Under the pieces are notes generated by a model that was given only the letters and a program-made list of their open reading frames with translations, searched no databases and was not told the origin of the DNA. The translations under genes and the position numbers were made by a program. Below, piece after piece: positions 8,187 to 16,936 of a stretch of DNA of 64,000 bases. The DNA is from F1-120-MAGs118 sp013360535. Lineage in GTDB: Bacteria; Planctomycetota; UBA1135; GCA-002686595. The DNA lies in NCBI GenBank assembly GCA_026647215.1, contig JAPKHC010000009.1:186001-250000 (forward strand), in the 5' to 3' direction. The number at the start of each line of letters is the position of its first letter. Position 1 is the first letter of the stretch.

Positions 8187-9203
8187 ATGGCCGAAATTCG
8201 CGCTCCCCAGCACCTGATCCACCTGTCCGACCTCCCCAAGGGGCAGGTCGAGGACCTGCTCTCCCTGTCGATGCGCCTCAAGAAGCGCCCGGCGAAGCCC
8301 TCGCTCAGCGGGCGCACCGTGGGCCTGCTCTTCTTCCGCGGCTCCCTGCGCACGCGCACCTCGCTGGAAGCCGCGATGACGCAGCTCGGCGGCAACTCGA
8401 TCAACCTGAGCGCCTCGAGCGACTTCTGGGACCTCGAGACCGCCGAGGGCACGATCATGGACGGTCGCGCGCCGGAGCACGCCAAGGACGCGGCGGCGGT
8501 GCTCTCGTGTTACGTCGACGCGCTCGCGATCCGGCCCAAGCCGGTCGGGACGAGCTGGGACAAGGACCGGCGCGACAGCGAGATCCGCCTGTGGGCGAAG
8601 CACTCGCGCGTGCCGGTGGTGAGCATGGAGAGCGTGCTGTGGCACCCGCTGCAGGCGCTGGCGGACCTGATGACGCTGCGCGAGTCGCTGGGCGAGCTGC
8701 GCGGGCGCAAGCTGAGCTTCGTGTGGACGCAGTCCCCCACCGCGGCGAGCCCGGCCGTCGTGCACTCGCTCCTGCTCGCCGCGCTCGGACAGGGCATGCA
8801 CGTGCGCATCGCGCATCCGGCGGGTCTCGAGCTCGATCCGGAAGTCATGGCGAGCGCGCGTGCGGTCGCGACGGCGAGCGCCGGTTCGGTCGAGACCTGC
8901 TCGAACGCACGCGACGCAGCCGACGGCACGCACGTCGTGTACGCGCGCTCGTGGCACTCGATCGAGCACTACGGCAACCCGACGCTCGCCGCCAGCCAGC
9001 GCAGCCGCCAGTCGGGCTGGACGGTCGACGAGAAGCTGATGGCGCTCGGGCAGGACGCGAAGCTCATGCACGCCATGCCCGTGCGCCGCAACCTCGAGGT
9101 CACCGACGACGTGCTCGACGGCGCGCGCAGCCTCGTCGTGCAGCAGGCCGAGAACCGGCTGCACTCGCAGAAGGCCGTGCTGCAGCACCTGCTCGGCGCG
9201 TAG
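8187..9203 (+). CDS. argF': N-acyl-L-ornithine carbamoyltransferase (probably succinylornithine type)
   Basis: A 338-residue transcarbamylase of arginine synthesis. The carbamoyl-phosphate motif is SLRTR (53-57), as in acetyl/succinylornithine enzymes, rather than the STRTR of ordinary OTCase. HPLQ follows at 153-156, and the C-terminal motif HAMPVRRNLEVTDDV resembles the CLPVRRN of succinylornithine enzymes. The specificity residue before the EH pair (GTIMDGRAPEH) is Pro96. As I recall, Pro here marks the Bacteroides succinylornithine enzyme and Glu the Xanthomonas acetylornithine enzyme. The downstream product would be N-acylcitrulline. It stands alone before dnaE. Confidence 0.85.
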   Translation: MAEIRAPQHLIHLSDLPKGQVEDLLSLSMRLKKRPAKPSLSGRTVGLLFFRGSLRTRTSLEAAMTQLGGNSINLSASSDFWDLETAEGTIMDGRAPEHAKDAAAVLSCYVDALAIRPKPVGTSWDKDRRDSEIRLWAKHSRVPVVSMESVLWHPLQALADLMTLRESLGELRGRKLSFVWTQSPTAASPAVVHSLLLAALGQGMHVRIAHPAGLELDPEVMASARAVATASAGSVETCSNARDAADGTHVVYARSWHSIEHYGNPTLAASQRSRQSGWTVDEKLMALGQDAKLMHAMPVRRNLEVTDDVLDGARSLVVQQAENRLHSQKAVLQHLLGA

Positions 9204-9296
9204 CGGAAATTCCGCCGTTTTTTGCGAGCCCGACGCGAGCACGCTCGCGCGGGCTCGCGCTACTCTTGGGCCCTGCGCGCCTGCGCGAGTCCCCGC

Positions 9297-12200
9297 ATGT
9301 CGGCACCCGATTTCGTCCACCTCCACGTCCACAGCGAGTACTCGCTGCTCGACGGCGCCAACCGCATCGACGACCTGGTCAAGGCCTGCGTCACCGATGG
9401 CCAGCCCGCGATCGCGCTCACCGACCACGGCAACATGTTCGGCGCGATCGAGCTCTACAAGTCGGCGCGCGGCAAGAGCATCAAGCCGCTCTTGGGCTGC
9501 GAGGTCTACATCGCGCGCCGCTCGCGCCTCGAGCCGCACAACCGCACCGACAACGGCTACCACCACCTGACGCTGCTCGCGCGCGACCAGCAGGGCTACC
9601 AGAACCTGCTCAAGCTGTGCTCGGAGGCCTACATCCACGGCCTGCACACGCGGCCGCGTATCGACAAGGCCTTCCTCGCGCAGCACGCCGCCGGCATCTC
9701 GTGCCTCTCGGGTTGCCTCGCGGGCGAGATCAACCAGCTCTTCCTGCGCGGCGACGAGAAGCGCGCCGAGGAAGTCTGCACGGAGTTCCGCGACCTGTTC
9801 GGGCCCGAGCACTTCTGGCTCGAGCTGCAGCGCAACGGCATCGACATCCAGGACAAGGCCAACGAGGCCATCTGGCGCCTGCACCAGCGCACGGGCGTGC
9901 CGGTCGTCGCCACCAACGACATCCACTACCTGCGCCACGAGGACTGCGCGGCGCAGGACGTGCTCCTGTGCATCAACACCGGCGCCAAGCGCGCCGACGA
10001 GAAGCGCTTCCGCTTCGACACGGATTCGCTGTATTTCCGCACGCGCGAGGAGATGGGCACGATCTTCCGCGACCTGCCGCAGGCGCTCAAGGCGACCATG
10101 GACGTCGCGGCGCAGGTCGACCTTTCGATCGAGATGGGCAAGTACCACGTGCCCGTCTTCCAGCCCGACACGGGCGAGACTCCCGACGAGCTCTTCGACC
10201 GGCTGTGCGACGAGGGCCTGCGGCGCCTGTATCCCGAGGCGATGCACGCCAAGGCGCGCGAGCGCCTCGAGTACGAGAAGAAGGTCATCCGCCAGATGGG
10301 CTTCGTGTCGTACTTCCTGATCGTGTGGGACCTGATCCGCTGGGCGCGCGACAACGGCGTGCCGGTCGGGCCGGGGCGCGGCTCGGCCGCGGGCGCGATC
10401 GTCGCCTACGTGCTCGGCATCACCAAGGTCGAGCCGCTCAAGTACGACCTGCTGTTCGAGCGCTTCCTCAACAGCGCGCGCATCTCGATGCCGGATATCG
10501 ACATCGACTTCTGCAAGGAGGGCCGCGAGAAGGTGCTCGCCTACACGCGGCGCCGCTACGGCGACGAGCACGTCGCGCAGATCGTCACGTTCGGCACGAT
10601 GGCCTCGCGCACGGTCGTGCGTGACGTCGGCCGCGTGCTCGACGTGCCGCTCAAGGACATCGACCGCATCGCGAAGAAGATCCAGGCCGGTCCCAACGCG
10701 CCGTCGCTGGCCGAGGCGCTCGAGAAGGATCCCGAGCTGATCGCGATCAAGAACGAGAGCCAGCAGTTCGCCGAGGTGTTCGAGTTCTCGACCAAGCTCG
10801 AGGGCATGGCGCGCCACATCTCGACGCACGCCGCCGGCGTCGTGATCGCCGACCGCCCGATCATGGACTACGTGCCCCTCGCGCGGCACGACACGGACGT
10901 CGTCACGCAGTGGCCCGCGCCGCAGCTCGAGGAGCTTGGCCTCCTCAAGATGGACTACCTCGGCCTGCGCACGCTGACGATCCTCGAGCGTGCGCTCGGG
11001 TACATCCGCGCGGCGGGCAAGGAGGCGCCGGACCTCGACCACCTGCCGGACGACCCGCGCACGTACCAGATGCTCACCGCCGGCGACACGCTGGCCGTGT
11101 TCCAGCTCGAATCGGAAGGCATGCGCAAGCTGCTCGCGCGCATCAAGCCCGACCGCTTCGAGGACCTGATCGCCGTGCTCGCGCTGTACCGCCCCGGTCC
11201 GCTCGAGTCCGGCATGGACACGCTCTTCACGCGCCGCAAGCACGGCGAGGAGCAGGTCACCTACCCGCACGCCTCGGTCGAGCCGCTCCTGCGCGACACG
11301 TACGGCTGCATCGTCTACCAGGAGCAGGTCATGCTCATCTCGAGCGTGCTCGGCGGCTTCTCGCTCAACGAGGCCGACAACCTGCGCAAGGCGATGGGCA
11401 AGAAGAAGCCCGAGATCATGGAGAAGTTCGCGGCGCAGTTCGTCGCGGGCGCCGTGAAGAACGGCTGCGGCGAGGCGGACGCGCGCGAGCTGTGGGACAA
11501 CATCGTCAAGTTCGGCGGCTACGGCTTCAACAAGTCGCACTCGACCGCCTACGCGCTGATCACGTACCAGACCGCGTACCTGAAGGCGAACCACCGCGTC
11601 GAGTTCCTCGCGGCCAACCTCGCCTGCGAAATGGAGACCTCCGACAAGGTCAAGGCGCTGGTCGACGATGCGCGGCGCGCGCGCGTGGCCGTGATGGCGC
11701 CCGACCTGCGCACGTCGAACTGGCACTTCGAGCCCGAGGGCGGGTCGATCCGTTATGGCCTCGGTGCGATCAAGGGCACGGGGGAGCGCGCGATCGAGGC
11801 GCTCGTCGCGGCGCGCTCGCGCCTGGGCGCGCGCAAGGCGAGCCCGACCCTGATGGAGCTCGCGCGTGAGTGCGATCCGACGGAGATGGCGCGCGGCAGC
11901 TGGGAAGCGCTGATCAAGGCCGGAGCCTTCGACTTCACGGGGCACAACCGCGGGGCCGTGCTCGCGGCGCTCGACGTCGCGCTGACCGAGTCGCAACGCG
12001 CCGCGGCCGACCGACGCTCGGGGCAGGGCTCGCTCTTCGGTGGCCCCGCGCCCGCGGCCCGCGCCGCCGTCGCGAGCGGCGACGGCATCGACGACACGAA
12101 GGCCTGGTCGAAGTCGGACACGCTCAAGGCCGAGCGCGAGGCGCTGGGCTTCTACCTCTCGGGTCACCCGCTCGAGGAGCGCGCGGGGCTGTTCGCGATG

Positions 12201-12755
12201 CTCTCGTCCTGCACGACGCAGGAGCTCACGGAGCGCTCTGCGGAATCGGAGGTCCAGATCGCGGGCCTGATCGTGTCGCTCTCGACCAACGTCGTGAAGA
12301 ACGGACGTTTCGCCGGCCAGAAGATGGCGCGCCTGCGCCTCGAGGATCTCGAGGGCGGGGTCAACGTGACCGTGTTCCCCAAGGCCTTCGAGCAGTTCAA
12401 GGACAAGCTCGTCGCCGACTCGGTCGTGATCGTGCGCGGCAAGGTCGAGGAGCGCGCGGAAGAGCCTGGGCTCCTGCTCGGCGACCTGCTCACGATCGAG
12501 GAGGCGCTCGCGCGCTTCGAGGGCGGCGTGATCGTGCACCTCGAGCCCGAGGACTCGGGCCTGCTCAGGGACCTGCGCGACACGCTCAAGCGCTTCCCCG
12601 GGCGGCGGCCGCTGTACCTGTCGGTGCGCGGCGGCGATGGAGCGTTGCGGCGCGTGCGCGCGGGCTCGGACTTCCGCGTGCAGGTCTCGGCCGAGCTCGC
12701 CGAGAACGTCGACCGCCTGCTCGGCAAGGGCCGCATGCGGCTCGCACGCCTGTAG
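9297..12755 (+). CDS. dnaE: DNA polymerase III alpha subunit
   Basis: A 1152-residue DnaE1-type replicative polymerase. The PHP domain begins HLHVHSEYSLLDGA, the catalytic palm contains GPGRGSAAGAIVAYVLGI and the acidic PDIDIDFC, and helix-hairpin-helix and OB-fold regions follow (IAGLIVSLSTNVVKNGRFAG). There is no 3'-5' exonuclease domain, so proofreading must come from a separate subunit. The ATG at 9297 is the first codon compatible with the PHP start. The 93 nt gap after the carbamoyltransferase includes TACTCT at 9261-9266, a possible -10 without a clear -35. Confidence 0.97.
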   Translation: MSAPDFVHLHVHSEYSLLDGANRIDDLVKACVTDGQPAIALTDHGNMFGAIELYKSARGKSIKPLLGCEVYIARRSRLEPHNRTDNGYHHLTLLARDQQGYQNLLKLCSEAYIHGLHTRPRIDKAFLAQHAAGISCLSGCLAGEINQLFLRGDEKRAEEVCTEFRDLFGPEHFWLELQRNGIDIQDKANEAIWRLHQRTGVPVVATNDIHYLRHEDCAAQDVLLCINTGAKRADEKRFRFDTDSLYFRTREEMGTIFRDLPQALKATMDVAAQVDLSIEMGKYHVPVFQPDTGETPDELFDRLCDEGLRRLYPEAMHAKARERLEYEKKVIRQMGFVSYFLIVWDLIRWARDNGVPVGPGRGSAAGAIVAYVLGITKVEPLKYDLLFERFLNSARISMPDIDIDFCKEGREKVLAYTRRRYGDEHVAQIVTFGTMASRTVVRDVGRVLDVPLKDIDRIAKKIQAGPNAPSLAEALEKDPELIAIKNESQQFAEVFEFSTKLEGMARHISTHAAGVVIADRPIMDYVPLARHDTDVVTQWPAPQLEELGLLKMDYLGLRTLTILERALGYIRAAGKEAPDLDHLPDDPRTYQMLTAGDTLAVFQLESEGMRKLLARIKPDRFEDLIAVLALYRPGPLESGMDTLFTRRKHGEEQVTYPHASVEPLLRDTYGCIVYQEQVMLISSVLGGFSLNEADNLRKAMGKKKPEIMEKFAAQFVAGAVKNGCGEADARELWDNIVKFGGYGFNKSHSTAYALITYQTAYLKANHRVEFLAANLACEMETSDKVKALVDDARRARVAVMAPDLRTSNWHFEPEGGSIRYGLGAIKGTGERAIEALVAARSRLGARKASPTLMELARECDPTEMARGSWEALIKAGAFDFTGHNRGAVLAALDVALTESQRAAADRRSGQGSLFGGPAPAARAAVASGDGIDDTKAWSKSDTLKAEREALGFYLSGHPLEERAGLFAMLSSCTTQELTERSAESEVQIAGLIVSLSTNVVKNGRFAGQKMARLRLEDLEGGVNVTVFPKAFEQFKDKLVADSVVIVRGKVEERAEEPGLLLGDLLTIEEALARFEGGVIVHLEPEDSGLLRDLRDTLKRFPGRRPLYLSVRGGDGALRRVRAGSDFRVQVSAELAENVDRLLGKGRMRLARL

Positions 12756-12808
12756 CTCGCCCCGCCTCGGCGGCGCGCGGCTGCGGGCAGCGCGCGGGAT
12801 ACGGAACG

Positions 12809-12843
12809 CCGGGAGGGCGACCGAAGCTCGGTCACCCTCCCGG
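12809..12843. terminator. Strong hairpin between convergent dnaE and rplQ
   Basis: A near-perfect inverted repeat: a 16 nt arm (CCGGGAGGG, one mismatch, GACCGA) and its complement around a 3 nt loop. It sits between the convergent ends of dnaE and the rplQ-terminal ribosomal operon and could end both. A short T-rich run (TTGTGTCT) follows on the plus side. Confidence 0.7.
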
Positions 12844-12891
12844 TTGTGTCTCGCTTCCGGGGTCCGAAGGAGCCGCGGAGCGACCTTCGAA

Positions 12892-13350
12892 TCAGGCGCC
12901 GGCGGCGGCCTTCTTCGACTTCGCGGGCGACTTCCTGGCCGGCGCCTTGGCGGCGGCGGTTTCGGTCGCGGGCGCGGCGGTGTCCTTCGGCGTCTTCTCG
13001 ACGAACTCGATGATCGCCTGCTCGCCACCGTCACCCAGACGCCGCTTGGACATCTTCAGGATGCGGAGATAGCCGCCCGGGCGGGCCTGGAAACGCGGTC
13101 CGAGCACGTCGAAGAGCTTCTTGGTGGCCGCGGCGTTGCCCAGGCGCGACTGCACCAGGCGACGACGGTGGACCGTCGGCTGCTTCGACAGCGTGACCAG
13201 CTTCTCGACGAAGGGCCGCAGGTTGCGGGCCTTGGGAAGGGTGGTCTTGACGCGCTCGTGCTCGATCAGGCTCGCCGCGAGATTCTTGATCATCGCGTTG
13301 CGGTGGGCCGTCGTGCGGGAGAGGTGGTTGCCTGCTCGTCCGTGACGCAT
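12892..13350 (-). CDS. rplQ: 50S ribosomal protein L17
   Basis: A 152-residue L17, last gene of the alpha operon. The conserved N-terminus RHGRAGNHLSRT and the family core occupy about residues 1-118. The remainder is an Ala/Lys/Pro/Thr-rich tail ending KKAAAGA, longer than in most bacteria (usual size near 120). Such basic low-complexity tails recur in other ribosomal proteins of this window (L15, L22, L24). It begins 54 nt after rpoA and a strong hairpin follows its stop. Confidence 0.95.
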   Translation of the reverse strand: MRHGRAGNHLSRTTAHRNAMIKNLAASLIEHERVKTTLPKARNLRPFVEKLVTLSKQPTVHRRRLVQSRLGNAAATKKLFDVLGPRFQARPGGYLRILKMSKRRLGDGGEQAIIEFVEKTPKDTAAPATETAAAKAPARKSPAKSKKAAAGA

Positions 13351-13404
13351 GGCTCTAGTCTTCTCGTGTCAGGGGTCCGAACGGACCAAAGGGGGTTGCG
13401 GACC

Positions 13405-14400
13405 TTAGTTGGTGACCTTCATGCCGAGCGAGAGTCCCCGCTCGGCGAGCTTGGCTTTGATCTCGGTCAGCGAGGTCTTGCCGAGGTTCTTCAGGTTCAT
13501 CACGTCATTCTCGCTCATCGAGACGAGCTGGGAGATCGTGGTGATGTTGGCACCGTCGAGGCAGTTGCGGGCGCGCACGGAAAGCTCGAGCTCGCTCACC
13601 GGCGCCGAGATGGCGGCCGAGGACTTGGAACTCTCGCGGTTGCGCTCGGCGAAGGGCGAGGTGGCCGGCTCTTCGGCGAGCGGCATCTCGTCCCGGCTGG
13701 ACTCGAACAGCACGAAGGGGTTCAGGTGCTTGCGGTAGATCTTCGCGGCCTCGACCAGCGCGAGGTCCGGCGCCACCGTGCCATCGGTCCACACTTCGAT
13801 CACCAGGCGATCGTAGTTGGTGAACTTGCCGACGCGGGTGGCCTCGACCGAGTAGCGCACGCGGTGCACCGGCGAGTAGATCGAGTCGACCGGAATCGTC
13901 CCGAGCTGGTTCTTGTCGACCATGTTCTCCTCGGAGGAGACGTAGCCGCGACCCTTGCGCACGTCGAGTTCCATCTTGAACTCGCGGTCGCTGGTGAGCG
14001 TCAGCAGGTGCAGGTCGGTCGAGATCACCTTCGAGTCGCCCGGGCACTGGACGTCGGCGCCCGTCACCGGGCCCTTGCCCTTCTTGACGATGCGGCAGGT
14101 GATCGGCTCGCTGCCCTCGTGGCGGATGCGGAGCTTCTTGACGTTGAGGATGATGTCCGTCACGTCCTCCAGCACGCCCTGCAGCGAGTCGAACTCGTGG
14201 GCCGCGCCCTCAATGCGCACCGCGGTGACCGCGGTGCCCTCGATCGACGACAGCAGCACACGGCGCAGGCCGTTGCCGATGGTGTGACCGAAACCCTGCT
14301 CGAACGGCTCGACCACGAACCGGCCATACTCCTTGGTCAGGGTGGCGCGGTCGGGCACGACCTTGCTGGGCAGTTCGAAGTTGCGCCAACGGATTCTCAT
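13405..14400 (-). CDS. rpoA: DNA-directed RNA polymerase alpha subunit
   Basis: A 331-residue alpha subunit. The N-terminal dimerisation domain contains FGHTIGNGLRRVLLSSIEG and the C-terminal DNA/activator-binding domain contains LSVRARNCL and NLGKTSLTEIKAKL. Residues about 245-265 form the flexible linker. The start MRIRWRNFELP at 14398-14400 is clear. It follows rpsD by 73 nt and precedes rplQ, the normal alpha-operon order. Confidence 0.97.
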   Translation of the reverse strand: MRIRWRNFELPSKVVPDRATLTKEYGRFVVEPFEQGFGHTIGNGLRRVLLSSIEGTAVTAVRIEGAAHEFDSLQGVLEDVTDIILNVKKLRIRHEGSEPITCRIVKKGKGPVTGADVQCPGDSKVISTDLHLLTLTSDREFKMELDVRKGRGYVSSEENMVDKNQLGTIPVDSIYSPVHRVRYSVEATRVGKFTNYDRLVIEVWTDGTVAPDLALVEAAKIYRKHLNPFVLFESSRDEMPLAEEPATSPFAERNRESSKSSAAISAPVSELELSVRARNCLDGANITTISQLVSMSENDVMNLKNLGKTSLTEIKAKLAERGLSLGMKVTN

Positions 14401-14473
14401 GTCTCGGGGTCCTCTTTGCGGGCCTCTTGGGCCTCTGGCTCGTGGAAAAGCCTGGGATCGGGCGGTGCGGCGG

Positions 14474-15100
14474 CTACTTCGAGCAGAGCTCGATGATGAG
14501 CTGCTCCTGGATCGGGTGCGGCACATCCTCGCGCTTGGGCAGCGCGGCGATGCGGACCGTCAGGTTGTCGCGGTTGACCTCGACCCACGCGGGGACGGGC
14601 TGCGACTTGTTGATCTCGAGCGCCTCGGCGACCTGCTTGCGCACGCTCTCCTTCTGGCGGACGGAGATCACGTCACCTGGGCGGACCGAGAACGACGCGA
14701 CGTCGACGAACCGGCCGTTGACGGCGAAGTGCCCGTGGTTGACGAGCTGGCGCGCGTGGTTGCGCGAGAGCGCGAAACCGGCGGCGAGCGCGACGTTGTC
14801 GAGGCGACGCTCGAGCAGCACCATCAGGTTCTCGCCCGTGTTGCCCTTCATGCGCTCGGCCTCCTGGAAGTACAGCTTGAACTGCCGTTCCCAGACGCCG
14901 TAGATGCGCTTGAGCTTCTGCTTCTCGCGCACGCGGACACCGTAGTCGGTGACCTTGGCGCGCTTCTGCGCGTGGACGCCGGGCGGATAGTCGCGGCGGG
15001 AGACGGCGCACTTGTCCGTGAAGCAGCGCTGGCCCTTGAGGAACAGCTTCATGCCTTCACGACGGCACAGCTTGCACTTGTTTTCGACGTAACGACCCAT
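14474..15100 (-). CDS. rpsD: 30S ribosomal protein S4 (zinc-binding form)
   Basis: A 208-residue primary-binding 16S rRNA protein and, in many bacteria, the translational repressor of the alpha operon. Cys9, Cys12, Cys26 and Cys31 form a zinc site, so this is the Cys-plus form. The S4 RNA-binding domain lies at about 97-160 (RRLDNVALAAGFALSRNHARQL region). The start MGRYVENKCKLC is unambiguous. The gene lies 40 nt after rpsK. Confidence 0.96.
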   Translation of the reverse strand: MGRYVENKCKLCRREGMKLFLKGQRCFTDKCAVSRRDYPPGVHAQKRAKVTDYGVRVREKQKLKRIYGVWERQFKLYFQEAERMKGNTGENLMVLLERRLDNVALAAGFALSRNHARQLVNHGHFAVNGRFVDVASFSVRPGDVISVRQKESVRKQVAEALEINKSQPVPAWVEVNRDNLTVRIAALPKREDVPHPIQEQLIIELCSK

Positions 15101-15140
15101 GGGATGCCTTGGTTCCGAGGTGCTTTCTTGGGGCCTGTGC

Positions 15141-15527
15141 CTAGACGCGACGACGCTTGCGGGCGCGGCAGCCGTTGTGCGGGAGCGGCGTGCAGTCCTC
15201 GATGGCGAGGATGTTGAGACCGGAGTTCGAGAGCGCGCGGATGGCCGACTCGCGACCCGAGCCGGCGCCGCGGACCTTCACCAGCACCTCGCGGACGCCC
15301 TGGCGCACGGCGCCCTGGGCGGCGTGCTCCGCGGCGCGCGTCGCCGCGAACGGCGTGCTCTTGCGCGTGCCCTTGAAGCCGACGATGCCCGCCGAGCCCC
15401 AGGCGATGGTGTCGCCCTTCGCGTCGGTCACCGTGACGTGGGTGTTGTTGAAGGACGCCTTCACGTGCACGACGGCACGCGCGACGTTGCGCTTGATCTT
15501 CTTCTTGACTGCTGCTGCCTTGCTCAT
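15141..15527 (-). CDS. rpsK: 30S ribosomal protein S11
   Basis: A 128-residue S11 of the 30S platform that helps form the mRNA exit/Shine-Dalgarno cleft. Typical blocks are ASFNNTHVTVTDAKGD, a central AAEHAAQGAVRQG and the C-terminal PLPHNGCRARKRRRV. Length is normal. It follows rpsM by 6 nt and precedes rpsD. Confidence 0.96.
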   Translation of the reverse strand: MSKAAAVKKKIKRNVARAVVHVKASFNNTHVTVTDAKGDTIAWGSAGIVGFKGTRKSTPFAATRAAEHAAQGAVRQGVREVLVKVRGAGSGRESAIRALSNSGLNILAIEDCTPLPHNGCRARKRRRV

Positions 15528-15533
15528 GGCGAG

Positions 15534-15917
15534 TTACTTCATCCCCTTCACGGACTTCTTGCCGGCGACCGTCTTGCGCGGACCCTTGCGGGTGCGGGCG
15601 TTCGTGCGAGTGCGCTGACCGCGCACCGGCAGGCCGCGGCGGTGACGCATGCCGCGGTAGCAGCCGATCTCGCGCAGGCGGTTGATGTTGGCGGCGACCT
15701 GACGGCGCAGCTGACCCTCGACGGGGTACGCCTTCTGGATGTAGGTCGCCAGCATCGCGATCTGGTCCTCGTTCAGGTCACGCGACCGCATGGCGCGGTC
15801 CAGACCGGTCGAGTCACAGATCTTCCGCGCGGTGTCGCGGCCGATGCCGTAGATGTACGTGAGCGCGATTTCCAGGCGCTTCTGGGGGGGGATGTCGACG
15901 CCGATGAGACGGGGCAT
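15534..15917 (-). CDS. rpsM: 30S ribosomal protein S13
   Basis: A 127-residue S13 of the 30S head, which contacts S19 and the 50S subunit at bridge B1. The start MPRLIGVDIPPQKRLEIALT sets the N-terminus at 15917 although an open frame extends farther. The basic C-terminal tail (RTRTNARTRKGPRK) reaches toward the P site. It starts 10 nt after rpmJ. Confidence 0.96.
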   Translation of the reverse strand: MPRLIGVDIPPQKRLEIALTYIYGIGRDTARKICDSTGLDRAMRSRDLNEDQIAMLATYIQKAYPVEGQLRRQVAANINRLREIGCYRGMRHRRGLPVRGQRTRTNARTRKGPRKTVAGKKSVKGMK

Positions 15918-15927
15918 GCTGCTGCTC

Positions 15928-16044
15928 CTACTTGCCCTGACGCTGCTTGTGCGTCGGCTCCTTGCAGATGACAAACACGACGCCACGGCGTCGCACGACC
16001 TTGCAGTTGGCGCACATGCGCCGAACGCTGGAACGCACTTTCAT
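15928..16044 (-). CDS. rpmJ: 50S ribosomal protein L36
   Basis: A 38-residue L36: MKVRSSVRRMCANCKVV and a C-terminus with CKEPTHKQRQGK. Cys11, Cys14, Cys27 and His32 form the zinc site, so this is the zinc-binding form. It lies 2 nt after infA and 10 nt before rpsM, the standard place at the spc/alpha junction. Confidence 0.95.
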   Translation of the reverse strand: MKVRSSVRRMCANCKVVRRRGVVFVICKEPTHKQRQGK

Positions 16045-16046
16045 TC

Positions 16047-16283
16047 CTAGTTGCTCCGTTGCTTGCGATCGCCGCGATAGATGATGCGGCCTTTGGTCAG
16101 GTCGTACGGGGACATCTCGACCGTGATCTTGTCCCCCGGCAGGATGCGAATGTAGTGCATGCGCATCTTCCCGCTCACATGAGCGAGGATCTCGTGGCCG
16201 GAGGCGAGCTTGGCGCGGAAACGCGCGTTGGGCAGGGCTTCGGTGACGACCGCCTCGACGGTGATCGGTTCTTCCTTGGCCAT
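16047..16283 (-). CDS. infA: Translation initiation factor IF-1
   Basis: A 78-residue OB-fold factor that occupies the 30S A site during initiation. Core motifs are EALPNARFRAKL, GHEILAHVSGKMR and RILPGDKITVEMSPYDLTKG. The ATG at 16281-16283 overlaps the adk stop (TGATG). The gene that often separates adk and infA, map (methionine aminopeptidase), is absent here. Confidence 0.96.
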   Translation of the reverse strand: MAKEEPITVEAVVTEALPNARFRAKLASGHEILAHVSGKMRMHYIRILPGDKITVEMSPYDLTKGRIIYRGDRKQRSN

Positions 16284-16936
16284 CAGAGCCCCTCCCCTCG
16301 CGCGGAGGCGAGCATGCGACCGAACACTTCGTCCGGCGTACGCTGGCCATCGATGTCGACGAGCAGCCCGCGCGCGCGGTAGTGCTGCTCGACGGGCTTG
16401 GTCTGCTCGCGGTACACCGCGAGCCGTTTTTCGACCACGGCGCGGGTGTCGTCCGTGCGCTGGTACAGCTCGCCGCCGCACTTGTCGCAGCGACCGGCCA
16501 CCTTCGGCGCGGAGAACTTCTCGTGGTGGACGTTGCCGCAGGCCTTGCAGGTCCAGCGGCCCGTCAGGCGCTCGATCAGCGCCGCGTCGGCGACCGACAG
16601 GTTGAGCGCGCGGACGGACTGGCCCTCGAGGCGCTTGTCGAGCGCCTGCGCCTGAGCGACCGTGCGCGGGAACCCGTCGAGCAGGAAGCCGGCCTTGCAG
16701 TCGGGCGCCTGAACGCGTGCGAACAGCATGTCGATCACGAGCTCGTCGGGGACGAGGCGGCCGGACTCCATGTACTCCTTGGCCTTGAGGCCGAGCGTTG
16801 TCCCCTTCCCGAGGTTCTCGCGGAAGAGGTCGCCCGTGGAGACGTGAGGAGACGACAGCGCCGTCGCCAGGCGGATCGCCTGGGTCCCCTTGCCAGCACC
16901 CGGAGGGCCCAGCAGGATGAGCACGGTCGAGGTCAT
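16283..16936 (-). CDS. adk: Adenylate kinase
   Basis: A 217-residue adenylate kinase (AMP + ATP to 2 ADP). The P-loop GPPGAGKGT is at residues 10-18, DLFRENLGKGTTLG binds AMP, LLDGFPRT follows, and the LID domain carries a four-cysteine zinc site (Cys130, 133, 150, 153). This is the long zinc-LID form common outside enterobacteria. Its ATG overlaps the secY stop (ATGA), so the two are probably translationally coupled. Confidence 0.96.
   Translation of the reverse strand: MTSTVLILLGPPGAGKGTQAIRLATALSSPHVSTGDLFRENLGKGTTLGLKAKEYMESGRLVPDELVIDMLFARVQAPDCKAGFLLDGFPRTVAQAQALDKRLEGQSVRALNLSVADAALIERLTGRWTCKACGNVHHEKFSAPKVAGRCDKCGGELYQRTDDTRAVVEKRLAVYREQTKPVEQHYRARGLLVDIDGQRTPDEVFGRMLASARGEGL

Noticed and set aside
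7995..13034. A 1679-codon open frame on the minus strand opposite the carbamoyltransferase and dnaE
   Set aside because: It is Arg/Ala/Leu/Glu-rich low-complexity translation, lies antisense to clearly coding genes, and matches no family. Long antisense frames are expected at this GC content.
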